Assembly: GCA_031763025.1 (NCBI GenBank)
Contig: JASSKH010000003.1
Coordinates: forward strand, 14,504,992-14,568,991
Length of the DNA: 64,000 nucleotides
Reading direction: 5' to 3'
Origin: Macrocystis pyrifera
Taxonomy: Eukaryota; Sar; Phaeophyceae; Laminariales; Laminariaceae
The first letter of the stretch is position 1, and every line of letters starts with the position of its first letter. Positions 33,701-44,700 of this stretch are shown one piece after another. The notes below the pieces were generated by a model. The model was given only the letters and a program-made list of their open reading frames with translations. It did not search any database and was not told where the DNA came from. A program made the translations under genes and the position numbers.

Positions 33701-34297
33701 GAGTGCGCATGTTGGCCATGCACACTGAAACACACGTCATCTCAGGATTTTGTGTGGTCCATCTACTCGAGGAACCCGTACGTACTCGAGACTCGAGGCA
33801 ATTTCACTCCAGTAGGAAATCAGGCATTTTTCTGCTTTCCGAGAACAAGCCTACCAGCAGTATGGCCGCACCTTGAGAGGGATGAACACCGCCGCGAGAG
33901 CGCCCATGGAGAGGGTGATGGCGCACGAGATCACGGCGTACTTGAACGATCGAAGCGTGTCCTTCACGAAGCAATGCTTCGGAATAACGTCCATTACTTC
34001 GCGCTTCGAAGGGAAGGTCTTCTCCTGGAGGGCCAACCCATTCAACCCGCTGAGAAGTACGCCCTCCATATCGATCGTCACCGGCGACGGGCCTCCCACA
34101 GCCACCGAAGGGGGCAGGGCCACGGCCATGTTTAACCGTGGTCGTACCGTTCGTACGCTGGCGCCGCGCACTGCTGATGTCGCAGGCGAAGCGAAACGCG
34201 CGGCCGCAGAAAAGGACGATTGGGTGGTGAACGCGTTTGTCCCGCACGAACACAGGGTCACCACGGCCGAGGCCGTCGCAGCAACGGCGCCCTTCAT
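24533..34297 (-). CDS. Membrane fatty-acid desaturase (FAD2-type, probable delta-12), five exons
   Basis: Introduces a cis double bond into an acyl chain in a membrane, most likely the delta-12 (omega-6) bond of oleate; an omega-3 specificity cannot be excluded. Minus-strand exons are 34297-33872, 28889-28746, 26094-25879, 25504-25079 and 24712-24533, each joined in phase 0 at GT-AG introns. They give 463 residues with TAA at 24535-24533. Di-iron histidine boxes are HECGHGAFSD at residue 168, HAVHH at 204 and HVAHH at 400, the FAD2-type set. Hydrophobic segments lie at about 118-142, 145-167 and 310-355. The first 70 residues precede the usual FAD2 start: a hydrophobic stretch, then TNAF, then a Ser/Ala/Arg-rich stretch, like a bipartite plastid presequence. 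The gene appears intact. Its introns hold MITEs and retroposon scraps but no exon is disrupted. The family call is firm; regiospecificity and location are inferred. Confidence 0.9.
24713..25078 (-). other. Desaturase intron 4 (366 bp)
   Basis: Donor GTGAGT followed by (TTG)n on the coding strand, acceptor AACAG. Confidence 0.8.
25079..25504 (-). CDS. Desaturase exon 4 (later membrane spans and third histidine box)
   Basis: 142 codons from VGWPAYLMFGATGGP through WLQHTEVDVPHF to THVAHH, with donor GTGAGT. Confidence 0.9.
25505..25878 (-). other. Desaturase intron 3 (374 bp)
   Basis: Donor GTGAGT, acceptor GAAG. Contains a G run followed by (GA)n at 25564-25608, and a G run plus GTACTCGATA (25799-25835) that is a scrap of the poly(C)-tailed retroposon end. 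Confidence 0.8.
25879..26094 (-). CDS. Desaturase exon 3 (second histidine box)
   Basis: 72 codons starting SALLVPYFSWQRSHAVHH and ending FSHLV before GTGAGT. Confidence 0.9.
26095..28745 (-). other. Desaturase intron 2 (2,651 bp)
   Basis: Donor GTGAGA, acceptor TTTTCAG. G runs lie near 26146 and 26193. Several minus-strand frames (26357-26644, 26596-26838, 26819-27064) look moderately protein-like but match nothing I know and are not called. Confidence 0.75.
28746..28889 (-). CDS. Desaturase exon 2 (first histidine box)
   Basis: 48 codons beginning LAMLPVWGAYAV and containing HECGHGAFSD. The acceptor ends CCAG; the donor is GTGAGA after VLH. Confidence 0.9.
28921..29015 (+). repeat. 47-bp tandem duplication next to exon 2
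   Basis: GAAGTGGTCAGGCAGAGCGG and its continuation occur twice in a row, ending in a G run that joins the retroposon fragment. Confidence 0.75.
28995..29130 (-). mobile_element. Poly(C)-tailed retroposon fragment, A type
   Basis: A G run, then ACTCATTATCATGCATGGCC and the CCCTCGCATCCCT landmark, cut off about 90 bp in and followed by another long G run (29101-29128). It sits about 110 bp upstream (coding sense) of desaturase exon 2. Confidence 0.65.
30654..30774. mobile_element. M1 MITE in desaturase intron 1
   Basis: TTACGGGGGTCCATAGTTAA at the left; degraded right end GGTCCCGCGCAA; small internal insertions. Confidence 0.8.
30921..31025. mobile_element. M1 MITE in desaturase intron 1
   Basis: TTACGGAGGTCCATAG to GGTCCCCCGTAA, flanked by TA. 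Confidence 0.85.
31633..31720. mobile_element. Palindromic MITE family M2
   Basis: An 88-bp near-perfect palindrome: CCCTTTAGTACCGCAGTCCC with GGGGACAAACCACT, mirrored by GATTTGTCCCC and GCGGTACTAAAAGGG. No coding capacity. Confidence 0.75.
31749..31837. mobile_element. Palindromic MITE family M2, second copy
   Basis: CCCTTGTAGTACCGCAATCC to CTGCAGTACTACAAGGG. A half copy (31722-31748) lies between the two. Confidence 0.75.
32851..33185. mobile_element. Degraded M1 MITE split by another inverted-repeat element
   Basis: The left half is GCGGGGGCCTTGAGTAATCA; the right half has AGTATTTGGTCCTGATTACT and ends TTCCCCAC. The sequence between contains the hairpin element at 32955-33107. Confidence 0.55.
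32955..33107. mobile_element. 153-bp element with perfect 23-bp inverted ends
   Basis: The left arm 32955-32977 starts CGCAGCTTGCAAAGTTGAG and is exactly complementary to 33085-33107. A second weaker stem (CGGTTGAACTCAC / GTGAGTTCGAC) lies inside. Confidence 0.7.
33872..34297 (-). CDS. Desaturase exon 1 (presequence and first membrane span)
   Basis: 142 codons from the ATG at 34297. Starts with a signal-peptide-like stretch and TNAF, and contains PSKREVMDVIPKHCF, the conserved segment before the first span. Donor GTGCGG follows IPLK. Confidence 0.85.
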
Positions 34298-35243
34298 CCT
34301 TGCAATGGACCTAGCGGTGTGCCGGTTCTTTCCGGAGGAGAGAGCGTCCGAGCGTTGGCTCCTGGCGATGGTTACGGGCGATCGGTGGGAGAATGAGCTG
34401 GGCGTCTCACGCGTTGGTTGCGTCTACGAACGCGTCATCATCGTCCTTATAAAGAACGCCTCGGTAAGCAGGCGTTAGTTGAACAGGGGAAAGGGGACAA
34501 GATCATTTATTTTTTATTTTTTCATCATACATTTTTTTGTCAAAACTGAGAAGTACAACGTTCAACGCCAACAAGAAGAGGAGATATAAAATGGCAGGAG
34601 GATATCAATCATACTGCTGTGAAAGATGTACCCAGCAGCTGTCCTACATGAGGTATATATCACATTCTGCTTCACGACGACAACAACAGACTACGCTGCC
34701 TGCTTTCTACTCCGCACTGCTGCGATTATGTCATTCATCGACAGCTCAAGCAACACACAACGCGTAAGAGTGGTGCCTGGGATGTATGTGGTACATACAA
34801 CACAGTAGTAGTAGGTGTAGCAGTATGTATCATCATCATGCTGCTGCCCGTCCTCTGCGCATACAATTCCAGTCTAACTTCAGTACAACGGAACAGCAAG
34901 AAGTAGAATAGGTACAAGTTACTACTACTGCTATTTGCAGTAGTAGAGTCTTACTTGTGCCGACCCAGCTGGGTGCAGGACACCAACTAACCAGCTCAGC
35001 TGCAGAAGCACAGACTGGCTATATTTCGAATAATGTAGCAGGGCCAGTTGCACCAAGAAGAGCGACACAGCAGCAAGCACCACAGCAGTCACCTGGTGGT
35101 GGTGGTGGTGGTGTCAAAGTCAAATTAGGCCTCTGAGACGGAAGCTCCGAATGTGCCCGTCTGTCTATCTGCCGAGTCTAGACAAGAAAGCGGTCTTAGT
35201 AATCGAATCATCACTACAGCTATAGCTGCAGTAGTACTTTTTG
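34298..35243. other. Upstream region of the desaturase; nothing else called
   Basis: T-rich block at 34505-34535 (A-rich on the coding strand). No TATA box can be assigned with confidence. A (GGT)n stretch lies at 35095-35112. Confidence 0.35.
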
Positions 35244-35580
35244 TTTTTTTTTTTCATCATCACTTTTACTTTCCAGACCACTCGTAGGAGGTTTTACCCT
35301 CGACGATCTTCTGGACAAGCCGTGGTCACAGGTGTCGTCCCTTCTCCCCCCCCGGTACGTGCCTTTAGTTTTTATCGCGCATAGGGTTCAGCGTTCCCAC
35401 TGCTCGTCGATTTTCATCGAATGTACAGCTAACTCACGCTCTCGCGCTTTCCGCTAATCAATTTTTTATGCAAGAAAAAGTCCCTACGAGCATGCACTCG
35501 GTGAGACTCGAACTCACGAAATTGATCTTGATAGGCTCGCGGACCACCTACCAAGCCACCGGGGACGCCGGCTTACAAAT
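35244..35580 (-). mobile_element. tRNA-derived SINE
   Basis: On the minus strand: a tRNA-like head with A box TGGCTTGGTAGG and a B-box region GAGTTCGAGTCTCACC, then the shared body (TCGATGAAAATCGACGAGCA, CACGGCTTGTCCAGAAGATC), ending in GTGATGATG and an A-rich tail. It matches 48440-48770 and 49705-50060 throughout. Confidence 0.75.
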
Positions 35581-35947
35581 TTGTCTAGTGAAAAAAACTA
35601 CAAGTAATTTCGTGCTTTCTACCCATCCACAGTAGTAGTAGTTAGTAACAAGGAAATTTCCTAACGCCAACCACCATTATTACTAAATAATAGACCCCCG
35701 ATCATCACACACGAACGAAATAAGGTGCGCGGTTGGCGGGGCCGACATCGGTGGCTTGCTTGGCGATAAACGAAACGTGTTACTCGTACCCAAGCTTTAC
35801 GTCACTTCGTCGCTGCTGCTGCTATATACCTGAGAGCTTAGGTTCGTATGATACTGTGTAGGTCAATCATTCGTATCCAATGTGTACACCACCTGTTTTT
35901 GGCCGCTACCTCACTAATAATAAGAAAATGCTTCCATCCAACCTTGA
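35581..35947. other. No supported gene
   Basis: Unique-looking sequence. Confidence 0.3.
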
Positions 35948-35995
35948 CGCTTTTAGGACTACTGCAGTCGTCCCGTTTTGGGAACAAAACAGCTA

Positions 35996-38307
35996 TTACG
36001 GGGGTCCATAGTTATTAGGACCTATGGTATATGGCCATACCCTGGACAATAGACAATAGTCCAATAGTCTATTAATAGCTTCCTATTGCAATTGACTGTC
36101 TATTGTGGTCCCTAATTCCAGTTAATTAAAAGGCGTCGAGCTCTATTATCCAGACAATTTCTATTAAGTGACCCCTACCTGACCCTATTGTCCAGACAAT
36201 TTCACTTTATAGGTAGTCTCCGTAATCAATAGTCCGGACAATTCCAATTAATGGACCTTCTCCTAAATAAATTGTCCGGCCAATTCCAATTGACAGACTG
36301 TCTCCTGAATCAATTGTCTCGACAATTCCAATTGATAGTCGGCCCCACGAAATAGTTGGTCCGGACAACTTCAATTAGTAGACTGACGCCAAAAGTATTT
36401 GTCCCGACAACTCCAATTAATAGACAGTCTCCCAGATCAACTGGCCGACAATTCCAATTTATACACAGTCTCCAAAATCAATTGTCCGGACAATTTCAAT
36501 TAGCAGACTGCTTTCTAAATCAATTGTCCGGGCAATTCCAATTGATAGACAGTATACAAAATCAACTATCCCGACAATTTCGACTATAATACGAAAATCT
36601 CCAAAACTACTTCAGACAATGCCATCATTGGTGGGCAGTCTCCTAAATTGACTGCCCGTACATTTCAAAACAAGAGCAGTGCATACGGATTACTTTGTTT
36701 CGTGAAAACTTTTTTTAATGATTTACATCTGAGCACATGGGCTAAGCGGTATCAAAACTTCCTACCTGCGGAGATAAAATACAAAACTAACGTTGAGGTG
36801 TCCCGCCCTTTTCTGCTTATGCCTTGGACAATATAGACCTATCAATAGACTATTGCCCCTACAGCAGAGTCACGAAGTTGTCTATTAATTGGAATTGTCC
36901 GGGCAAGTGATGTCATAGACTGTGTCTAGCAATTGAAATTGTTTAGATAATTTATCTTGGATACTGTCTAACAATTGGATTTATTCGGACAATTGGTATC
37001 GGGCACTGTTTAACAATTGGAATTGTCCAGACAAATAATTTTGGAGACTCTCTATCAATTGAAGTTGCCCTGACAATTGATTTCAGAGACTGTCTATTAA
37101 TTGGAATTGTCTGAACAATTGATGTTCGGTGTTTTTTCAATAATTGGAATTGTCCAGACAAATAAGCTCGGAGACTGCATATCAAATGAAATTGTACAGG
37201 CAAATGATTTCACAGGCTGTCTATTAATTGGAATTGCTTGAACGATTGATATCGGGTGATTTACATGAATTGGACTTGTCGGGGCAACTGCTTTAAGATA
37301 CCGTCTATTAATTGTAATTGTCCGGACAATGGGATTCGGAAGCGATCTACTAATTGGAATTGTCATGACTATCGAGTTTAAGAGGGCTCTGTTATTTGAA
37401 AGCTGGCAGCTACTTGTAGAACTACATTTGATTTGGTCAGTACACAACAGTACCACCATGCTAGTATTATTGCCTCTACAACAGGATCGGGAATTTCTCT
37501 CAATACGCAGTCATTTGCAAGGCCCTTTATTGTGCCTTATTACGAGTAGTATCAATTCAATGGGATGTCTATCATAATACAATAACTACTACTGTAGGTA
37601 CACGGCCATGACATTTATCGAGCAATTGATTTCTTGCGCGGCATCTGAAATGAATTGTGCGGACAGATCCGTTTGGACAATTCCATTCAATTGACAGCAC
37701 CCGAAATCAATTGTGCGGACAATTTCAGTTAATAAGCAGCAGCCGAAATCAAATGTTCAGACAAATCCAATTAATAGACAGCTCCCGAAATCAATTGTCT
37801 GAACAATTACAGTTAGTGGACAACACCCGAAATCAATTGTCTGGACAATTCCAATTATTGGATAGCACCAGAAATCAATTTGCTAAATAATTCTAATTAA
37901 TTGGCAGTCTCCACAACCAATTGTTTGGACAGTTCCAATTCATAGACAACACTCGAAACCTATTGCTCACACAATTCCAACTAGTAGATGGTATTCGAAA
38001 TCAATTGCCTGGACAATTCCAATTCATAGGCAATCGCCGAAAACAATTGCCTGGCCAATTTCAATTAATGGGCAATCGCCGAAATCAATTGTATTGACAA
38101 TTTCAATTAATTGACAGTCACCTAAATCAATTGTCAAGACAAATCCAACTAACACACATCCTCCTTAATCAATTGTAGACACAATAGACTATTGAAATAG
38201 TAGTTGTCCAGGGTGAGGCCTTTCCATATACATACACAAAAAAACTGTACGATATTTATCTATTTTCACCAACAATATTTGGTCATATTTACTATGGTCC
38301 CCCGTAA
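35996..38307. mobile_element. M1 MITE split by a foldback element
   Basis: The left 43 bp (TTACGGGGGTCCATAG...) and the right 90 bp (TTTTCACCAACAATATTTGG ... GGTCCCCCGTAA) together form one M1 copy around the element at 36039-38214. Confidence 0.75.
36039..38214. mobile_element. Foldback element of 42-bp palindromic subrepeats
   Basis: The outer ends ACCCTGGACAA and TTGTCCAGGGT are exact inverses. Inside lie three arrays of a roughly 42-bp unit whose centre AATTGTCCGGACAATT is itself a perfect 16-bp palindrome: forward at 36110-36625, reversed at 36870-37400, forward at 37640-38175. A second end-like sequence (CCTTGGACAATATAGAC, 36823) precedes the reversed array, so 36823-38214 alone is a foldback with arms of about 570 bp and a 240-bp loop. 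Units are diverged and no protein is encoded. Confidence 0.75.
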
Positions 38308-38395
38308 TATATTAATACGAAGGGACTATAACTATTGATACTTCGTAGAATATGAGTACTTTGTCCTCGAAACGAGAGTGCAGTCCCATCCACAT

Positions 38396-40626
38396 CTATC
38401 TATGCCTCGTACCAGGTAGGGAAGGACACCAGCACCAGGACGGCACAACGCATATCGTTGGCGCTGCATTACACGTGAAACAGGAAGCAGTAGATATCCA
38501 TAATAATATTTTGTAGTTGATGTGCCATCCACCGCTTCTGATGTTTTATGACGACTCGCCCTTGCTTGCTGAGAGGATGAGGTGTTTTGAAGCGTCCAAG
38601 TTGATATTATTATAGGAGGGGCTAATCGTGGGTGGGTATTAACGTCGTCACCCACTCGTAGCATAGAGGGGGGTGGAGGATGCATGTGATGGCGGGAACG
38701 ACCACAGAGCAAATATACAAGCGAGGGAACAAGACGATCGATCGCGATACGCTGTGCCCATCGGACTCGTCGTGGCGACCGCCCAGCCTCCGGCGGAATG
38801 CGCTGGGTATCAACAACATTGCCACGTATATACTTCTACAGCAGTTAGCAGTGGGATTGGAAATTAATTGTAGACAGACATCGTATGTATCGTACCTGCG
38901 GTACGAGTATATATGTTCGCACCATCTGGCTGAAATCATGACAGGCAGGAAATCCATCAATCCACCATGCAGAAAAATCACGAAGAAACACCACGACATG
39001 TTACAACAACAGCACATTTTAGCAGCGTTCCATTACTATCGTCTTCCACTATTTCTGGAGCATGTCGCCATCTTCTGCCCAGTCAGAGGCAGTCACAGAC
39101 GAACCTTCGTCCACGCACCGAAATCTGCGCTATACCAGATATATGTTACGTCGGGATCCAACCTGACACAATAGTCATGAAAAAAAAAAAGAAGAGAAGC
39201 ACTTATTACTTACCGACCCGTACGAGTATCTGTAAGTATAAACGGCCCCTTTCGCACGTACAACAAAAAACGACCTATCCGGGCACGCACTATTAATATT
39301 TGTGCGGATGTTTTCAACTCGACCGTTACCGAGCGAGTTGTTTCTCTTTTTGTTTCGCTGCCATCGCGATCCCTTTGCTTGCTTCATAGGGGTCAACGAG
39401 CAACCCTACATATCGATAGTAGGAATAAATCCACGCGCATTATTAATACACAATACGAGCATAATTCAAAACAAGGAGAAGAAGAGAAACTTCCGTCATC
39501 AATCTATCAACGAATAGGTATATAGCCCCCGGTCACTCTATATCAATTAGTCATGCGACCTAAAATACCCCGCCCCCCCCAAGACCAACCAAAAGCGCAG
39601 AGTGCCGCGTTACAACCGCGGCCTACGGATGAACAGAGAAGAAGGACAAAACCGGCCGATATCTCTGTATAGCATCACTTCGGCAGCTCTTTCTACGCTC
39701 AAGACCCACAAAATGTTAAACCCCATAAACGCCACCGGTGCAGAGCTAGCTGCACACCCAAAAAACCTTACCCCCCTGCGTGGTTCAGACCATCCACATT
39801 GAAAGGTAGTTCCTCGTGATAAAAAGATACAGCTGAGCTGCGCACTAGAAAAAAAAAGGTGGCGTACATACTGTAAAAACCCGGAGTGCGTGGCCGCTTG
39901 TTCACATCATTTTTTTTCCCCTCACATTCCTTCGTTCTCGTGAATTCCGCGTTCCTTCCCCCGTTCTCACCTACAATTACTCACCAAATAACGCCTCACA
40001 CAACTATAAGAAGAGATTGCGACAACGAGGTTACTCTTTTTCAGTGAGAAGCAGTGCCATTCGAGTCAAAACCAACACTGCACGCTCACGCGAATCGACT
40101 GCCCATGGGGGGCAGGCGAGCTACATGCTGCCTACGCACAACATGCGCAGTCGTAATAAAACAAAAAACAAAATGGAAACTAAGACAACCAAGTCTTGTA
40201 CCTTGCCTGTGGGCACATTGTACACAAGAGATTTTACCAGGCACCTACTAGCCGGTCTCCTGCACCCTTACATAACGAATTTCTCTTCATGATCGATGCC
40301 GAAGGCATCAAAACTCAATGAGAGCACATGCCGGTCGGGGTGCTGTGGCTGCCTGTGTGCCACGCACGGCACCGTCTGAACTTATCACAAATAATGTCTA
40401 CAACGATACGATACTACGAGTGCGCGAGATGGAACCCCTACCTCCCCTACCCCCCCCCCCCCACAACACTCACTCACCCCATTCGCCTCGCTCTCTCGGT
40501 AAGAAAAACACCGCACAATCTCACGAACTAAATATACGCTCACTTACATACCACGAACGTTACACTCGTGTTCATAAACCACGCCCCCCCCCCCCGCCAC
40601 ACACACACGCACGGCCACCACATTCG
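38396..40626. other. No supported gene
   Basis: Unique-looking sequence with short C runs. The longer open frames (for example 38680-39174 on the plus strand) have no domain and irregular composition. Confidence 0.35.
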
Positions 40627-41720
40627 CTACCTCCACAACCCCGACGAGGTCGACGGCGGCGGCGGCGGCGAAGACGGCTTCGTTTCGACCGCAGCCGCCG
40701 CAGCCGCCGCGGACACGAGCAGGGACGTACCCATATATGTCGACGGTCTGCCGTGAGCGAAGTCCGGGTCGGCCGCGAGCGCTCTAAGCGCGAGCAGCGT
40801 CCGCGCCACCTTGGTCTGGCTGCGGTTGGCGTACAGATCCTCGATGTCGAACAGAAGGGCGCGCGAAACCCCCATCCGCCGGCAAGCAATGAGGAAGCTC
40901 GCGAGGTTTTGGACATGCTTGGAAGGCTGAATGGAGTTGTGCACCCGTCGGACGGCCCCCGGGCGCAGCGCGTTCGCCAGCAGCGCGAGCTGCCACCCGT
41001 CCCTCAGGCTCTCGTGCATATCCCCGGCTACCCGCCACGGCATCCGAGTGTTCAGCTCGACGAACCTCTGGACCTGGAACACAACGGCGTTGCTGTCCGC
41101 CTCCTCCCCGCAAACTGCTCCCCCCCGAAGACCACCGGCGCCGCCGGGAAGCCCGCCGCTGCTGCCGAAACTTCGTGGCAAACTTCGCGGCACCCGTGCC
41201 TCTCGTCGCGCGGCAACAAACGCCTCGTTCGCAGCGCCACCTCCAGCAACGTTCCGGCCGCTCACCACATTCTCCGCCCCTGCGCCGCCCCGGCCCCGTC
41301 TCCTCGGATCGGAGACATTCGTCGCCCCTTCCTCCAGAATAGCGCGGGGATGAGCTCCGCTTCCAGCGGCGCCCACCGCGCCTCTCGCGATCGCGCCGGA
41401 AGAGTCGGCCAGGCGCGCCGCCGCAGCGTGCGGGGGAGAGAAGGGAACAGGGGTCGGCGCCGCCGCCGCCGCCCCCGCGCCGGACCCTGTCAAGGACCCC
41501 GACGCCTCGCGCCGCCGCGATAGCCTCTTGCCTATCGGAGACTCGGCCGGCGTTATGGTCGCCGTGGGGTCGGCGTGCTCCGCGAGGAGAAGTACGTCCG
41601 CGGGGGACGCCTTTTCGCTGACGCCCTTCAGGCCGGCGAGGGCGTGAATCCCACCCCTCGCGCCGGGCCCCTTACCGAGTCGCTTCCGAAGACCCCGAGC
41701 GTTCACTCTGGAGCAAGCTT
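40627..41720 (-). CDS. CH-protein exon 4 (linker and CH3)
   Basis: 363 codons plus TAG. A Lys/Arg/Ala-rich linker is followed by CH3 at about 41080-40740 and an Ala8/Pro-rich tail. Acceptor ATCAG in phase 1 gives EACSRVNARG. Confidence 0.85.
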
Positions 41721-44700
41721 CTGATCGTTTACCTGGACGGTTGATTGATTGTGTCGGCCCGCGGACATAGATTGGGGGAGGGGGGCGAAAGCACGGCCAG
41801 GCAGGAGGCGTGCACGATGCGGGCAAGGGGAAAAAGGAGGGCAGCGTGTTACAATCAAAGGAGGAAACGGTGAAATGGACAAACAGGCGAAGACGAACGA
41901 GTTTGTTCGAGTTTGAACGTTCAAAACTTGAACCACCTTACAGAAAAAGGAAAGTACAACTGCTGTCGTATTAAAAACAATATCTATCTTCTATCTATAC
42001 CGACGGAGGACGCCACGGAGGAAGGTTGGTGACGGCGGCCTAGTCACGGGCCATTGCGTCAACTCTGCGGTACATTTGCAGCCCCCTCTTCGGTAATTAT
42101 CTCAGAATATTCCATGAGCCAATCGGAATACATACTGATGTACACTATTCTACACGTACGAGAACACACGTGACCTGTGCGATACGATAGAAGTATAATG
42201 CCCTATTTAATAGAGTGAAACCGGCTTGGCTGGCCGGCACTGCTACTGCTGTGTTCATGCATGCGTTCATAAAGCGGGTCGGGGGTTAGATCAAATGTGC
42301 ATGAACCATCCGACATTAAGACATCATGCTGTACGTAATGCTACCCTTGATTCGAGACTATGAGCAGCTAGCTACTGCTGTACCAGGTAGCTGTATGCGA
42401 GACATCGGAGCGGGAGGATGTTGTCTAGGGGAGGAGGACATCATATAGGGTCTGCAGTCTGCAAACAACAGAGCGGATACAACAACAAAAAAAAAACAGC
42501 ACGATGCGGTACATAGTACGAGTACAAGCTACGGCAGTACTATATTATGGGCCATGATATACTGGCACCTATTAATAGCAAGAGGTTCTCGTACCACGTA
42601 CATGACAGCAAGTACCTTTGGTTAATTTACTGTCACAGCCCGCATATAGGTGGGTGCCTCATCTTTTCTACTGCAGTAATGACTTACAAGACTAGCACTG
42701 CTGTATTTCACGAGTACGAGTATATATTTGGGGATGAAGAACAAATTACTCCGACGAGAATACGACTGTGGCACCAAGGAAAGCGCTCAAAACACCACCG
42801 GTGCGGAAGACATCCGGGAGTGGATCAGCCATCTTGGAGAATATTCTCACCATGCACAGCATCTCTAAGGGCAAAACACTAACACAAGACAATCGAACGA
42901 AGCCTGCATATTTGGCACCGCCCCCGGCACACGACCCGCCGCCTTTTCAACCGCATCGAGTCTTGACAGTCCGTGATACGACATGTACTTCGTATAAATT
43001 AATATTAATATTAATAGTTACCAACAGACAAGGGACAACACACAACAAACAGACCGTCTGCCGTTTCGAAAGTAGTGGGCGGGAGCGCGCCAGGCGCGGC
43101 AATACCACAACAGACTTCAAGTCCGAGACTCGATACCACCGTCCGGTACCAGGTATTAATTTGTGGCTCGCTGGCTGGAGGCGTTCGTTCGGCACGTTGC
43201 TCATCACTCATCACTCATCAACGCTATTAATACATTGATACCAAACATGCACCTGGTACATACGCATCATATGATCATACTTCGAAGTATAAATATACCG
43301 CAACAGACACACCAAATAGCCGACGGTAACACAATTGATGGTTGATGGTCAGGAATCAGGAGCACATAATTGCGAAGACACTAACCACGCAAGGAACAAA
43401 GAAGGCAAGCACGCAATGCACAGAAAAGGAGGGGGCACAACGAAAACAAACAAATTACGGGGTACAACAAATAATCGCAAAAGATAGTCCTCCGGCCGGC
43501 GGTGCAGGCAGTTCACAGACGACCCAGACAGCCACAGCATAAAATACCACAGCTGCTGTAGTATTACCCAAACAAAGCTCTAGCTTGCATGCTGGTGCAT
43601 GTGTTGATGTGTGTGTTCTTCACAATGAAGCAGTTCTTTGTACCCGTCGACATCTACTATCTGTACCATACCATCGTGTCGATTGTTCAATCCTAGAGAT
43701 ATGACAGAAGCTCTGAGGTCACAAAAAGCACGACACACTACAGAAGCCACATTGTGATGCAGTAAGCAAGGTAGACGATGCAATGCCATGTTCTTACTGG
43801 ACGCAAGAGCAGTGCAGTCATTCATCCATTGCACGATCATCTGTGTCGCAAAATCGTGACCACAGAGCCTTTTATCTCTCTCGAGATGAAGAATCAGAAT
43901 GGGACACTTGGGTATGGGTGTGTCGGGTGCCCACGGGTGGAAAGAACGAACGGTTTAGCCCGTTTAGGACTGCAGTCTCCGTGTTGAGGATAACCCACTC
44001 AACAGTCTACGTATTTCGTCCCCAAAACGGGACTGCGATCTATTAAATGTCAAGAACACACACGCACACACACCGAAGCAAAGCCCATTAACGCCCGGCA
44101 CACCTCGCCATACATGTATGCATGCATGCATGGATTCACCAACCGTACACAAGCCCATCCATATACCCACCCACACCCACATCCACATCCACCCACGCAC
44201 CTAAGTAGGGTCCATTGAAGTCCGGCACGGTAGTCTGCACCGCAGCTCCCAGCACTTGCATGCACCGCACCACCAACAGCAGGTCTTTCTTCTCGTGGAG
44301 GTCCTTCGTGTCGAACAGGGAGTGCTCCGCGACGCCCAGCGTGCGGCAGGCGGACAGGAACGCCGCGATATTCTCCATCTCCGGAAACGGAGCCCGCGCC
44401 AAGTTGACTCGGGGCACCAGACCCGGCTGGATGGCGTTGATCACCTTGCACAGCAGGACTGGTTTTTTTTTTTTTTTTTTTCAGCGCGTTTGTTGTTGAC
44501 GTCGGGAGCGACGGGGGTTGGAAACGAGCGAAAATAGTTAGTGCATGGGTTGGGGTTGGGGGTGAAGCTTTGATGTTAGGGTTGGAGGCGGGGGGGCGGG
44601 GGGGGTTAGGTTTAGGGTTACTCATCATCATGCATGGCCGTAGGCTTATGACCATGGGGGGGGGGGGGGGTTGTACTCATTGTCATGTATGACTGTAGGC

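Larger units (their letters stand above)
28890..33871 (-). other. Desaturase intron 1 (4,982 bp)
   Basis: Donor GTGCGG, acceptor CCAG. Contains M1 MITEs at 30654, 30921 and 32851, M2 copies at 31633 and 31749, a retroposon fragment at 28995-29130, and a similar pair of about 90-bp segments at 29845-29935 and 31030-31118. No other gene recognised. Confidence 0.8.
35948..38395. mobile_element. M2 MITE split by a nested insertion
   Basis: The left half (35948-35994, ACTGCAGTCGTCCCGTTTTG) and a right half (about 38355-38395, TTTGTCCTCGAAACGAGAG then TGCAGTCCC) flank the M1/foldback insertion. The right half is diverged, so this outer level is the least certain. Confidence 0.5.
41721..44200 (-). 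other. CH-protein intron 3 (2,480 bp)
   Basis: Donor GTGCGT, acceptor TCAG. Contains the family-C repeat at 43600-43957 and an M2 copy at 43959-44047. The rest looks unique. Confidence 0.7.

Noticed and set aside
35496..35570. Possible tRNA gene (A and B boxes, good T arm) on the minus strand
   Set aside because: The same sequence heads three SINE copies, the D stem does not pair and no acceptor stem closes.
36110..38175. Regularly spaced palindromic units resembling a CRISPR array
   Set aside because: Units are diverged, change orientation, have no distinct spacers and sit inside an inverted-repeat element in a eukaryotic genome with spliceosomal introns.
38680..39174. 164-codon plus-strand frame
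   Set aside because: No domain, no repeat copy, no splice or promoter context; the length is not unusual in AT-balanced non-coding DNA.
44590..44620. TTTAGGG-like stretch suggesting a telomere
   Set aside because: Only about two units occur, inside a G-rich retroposon junction.
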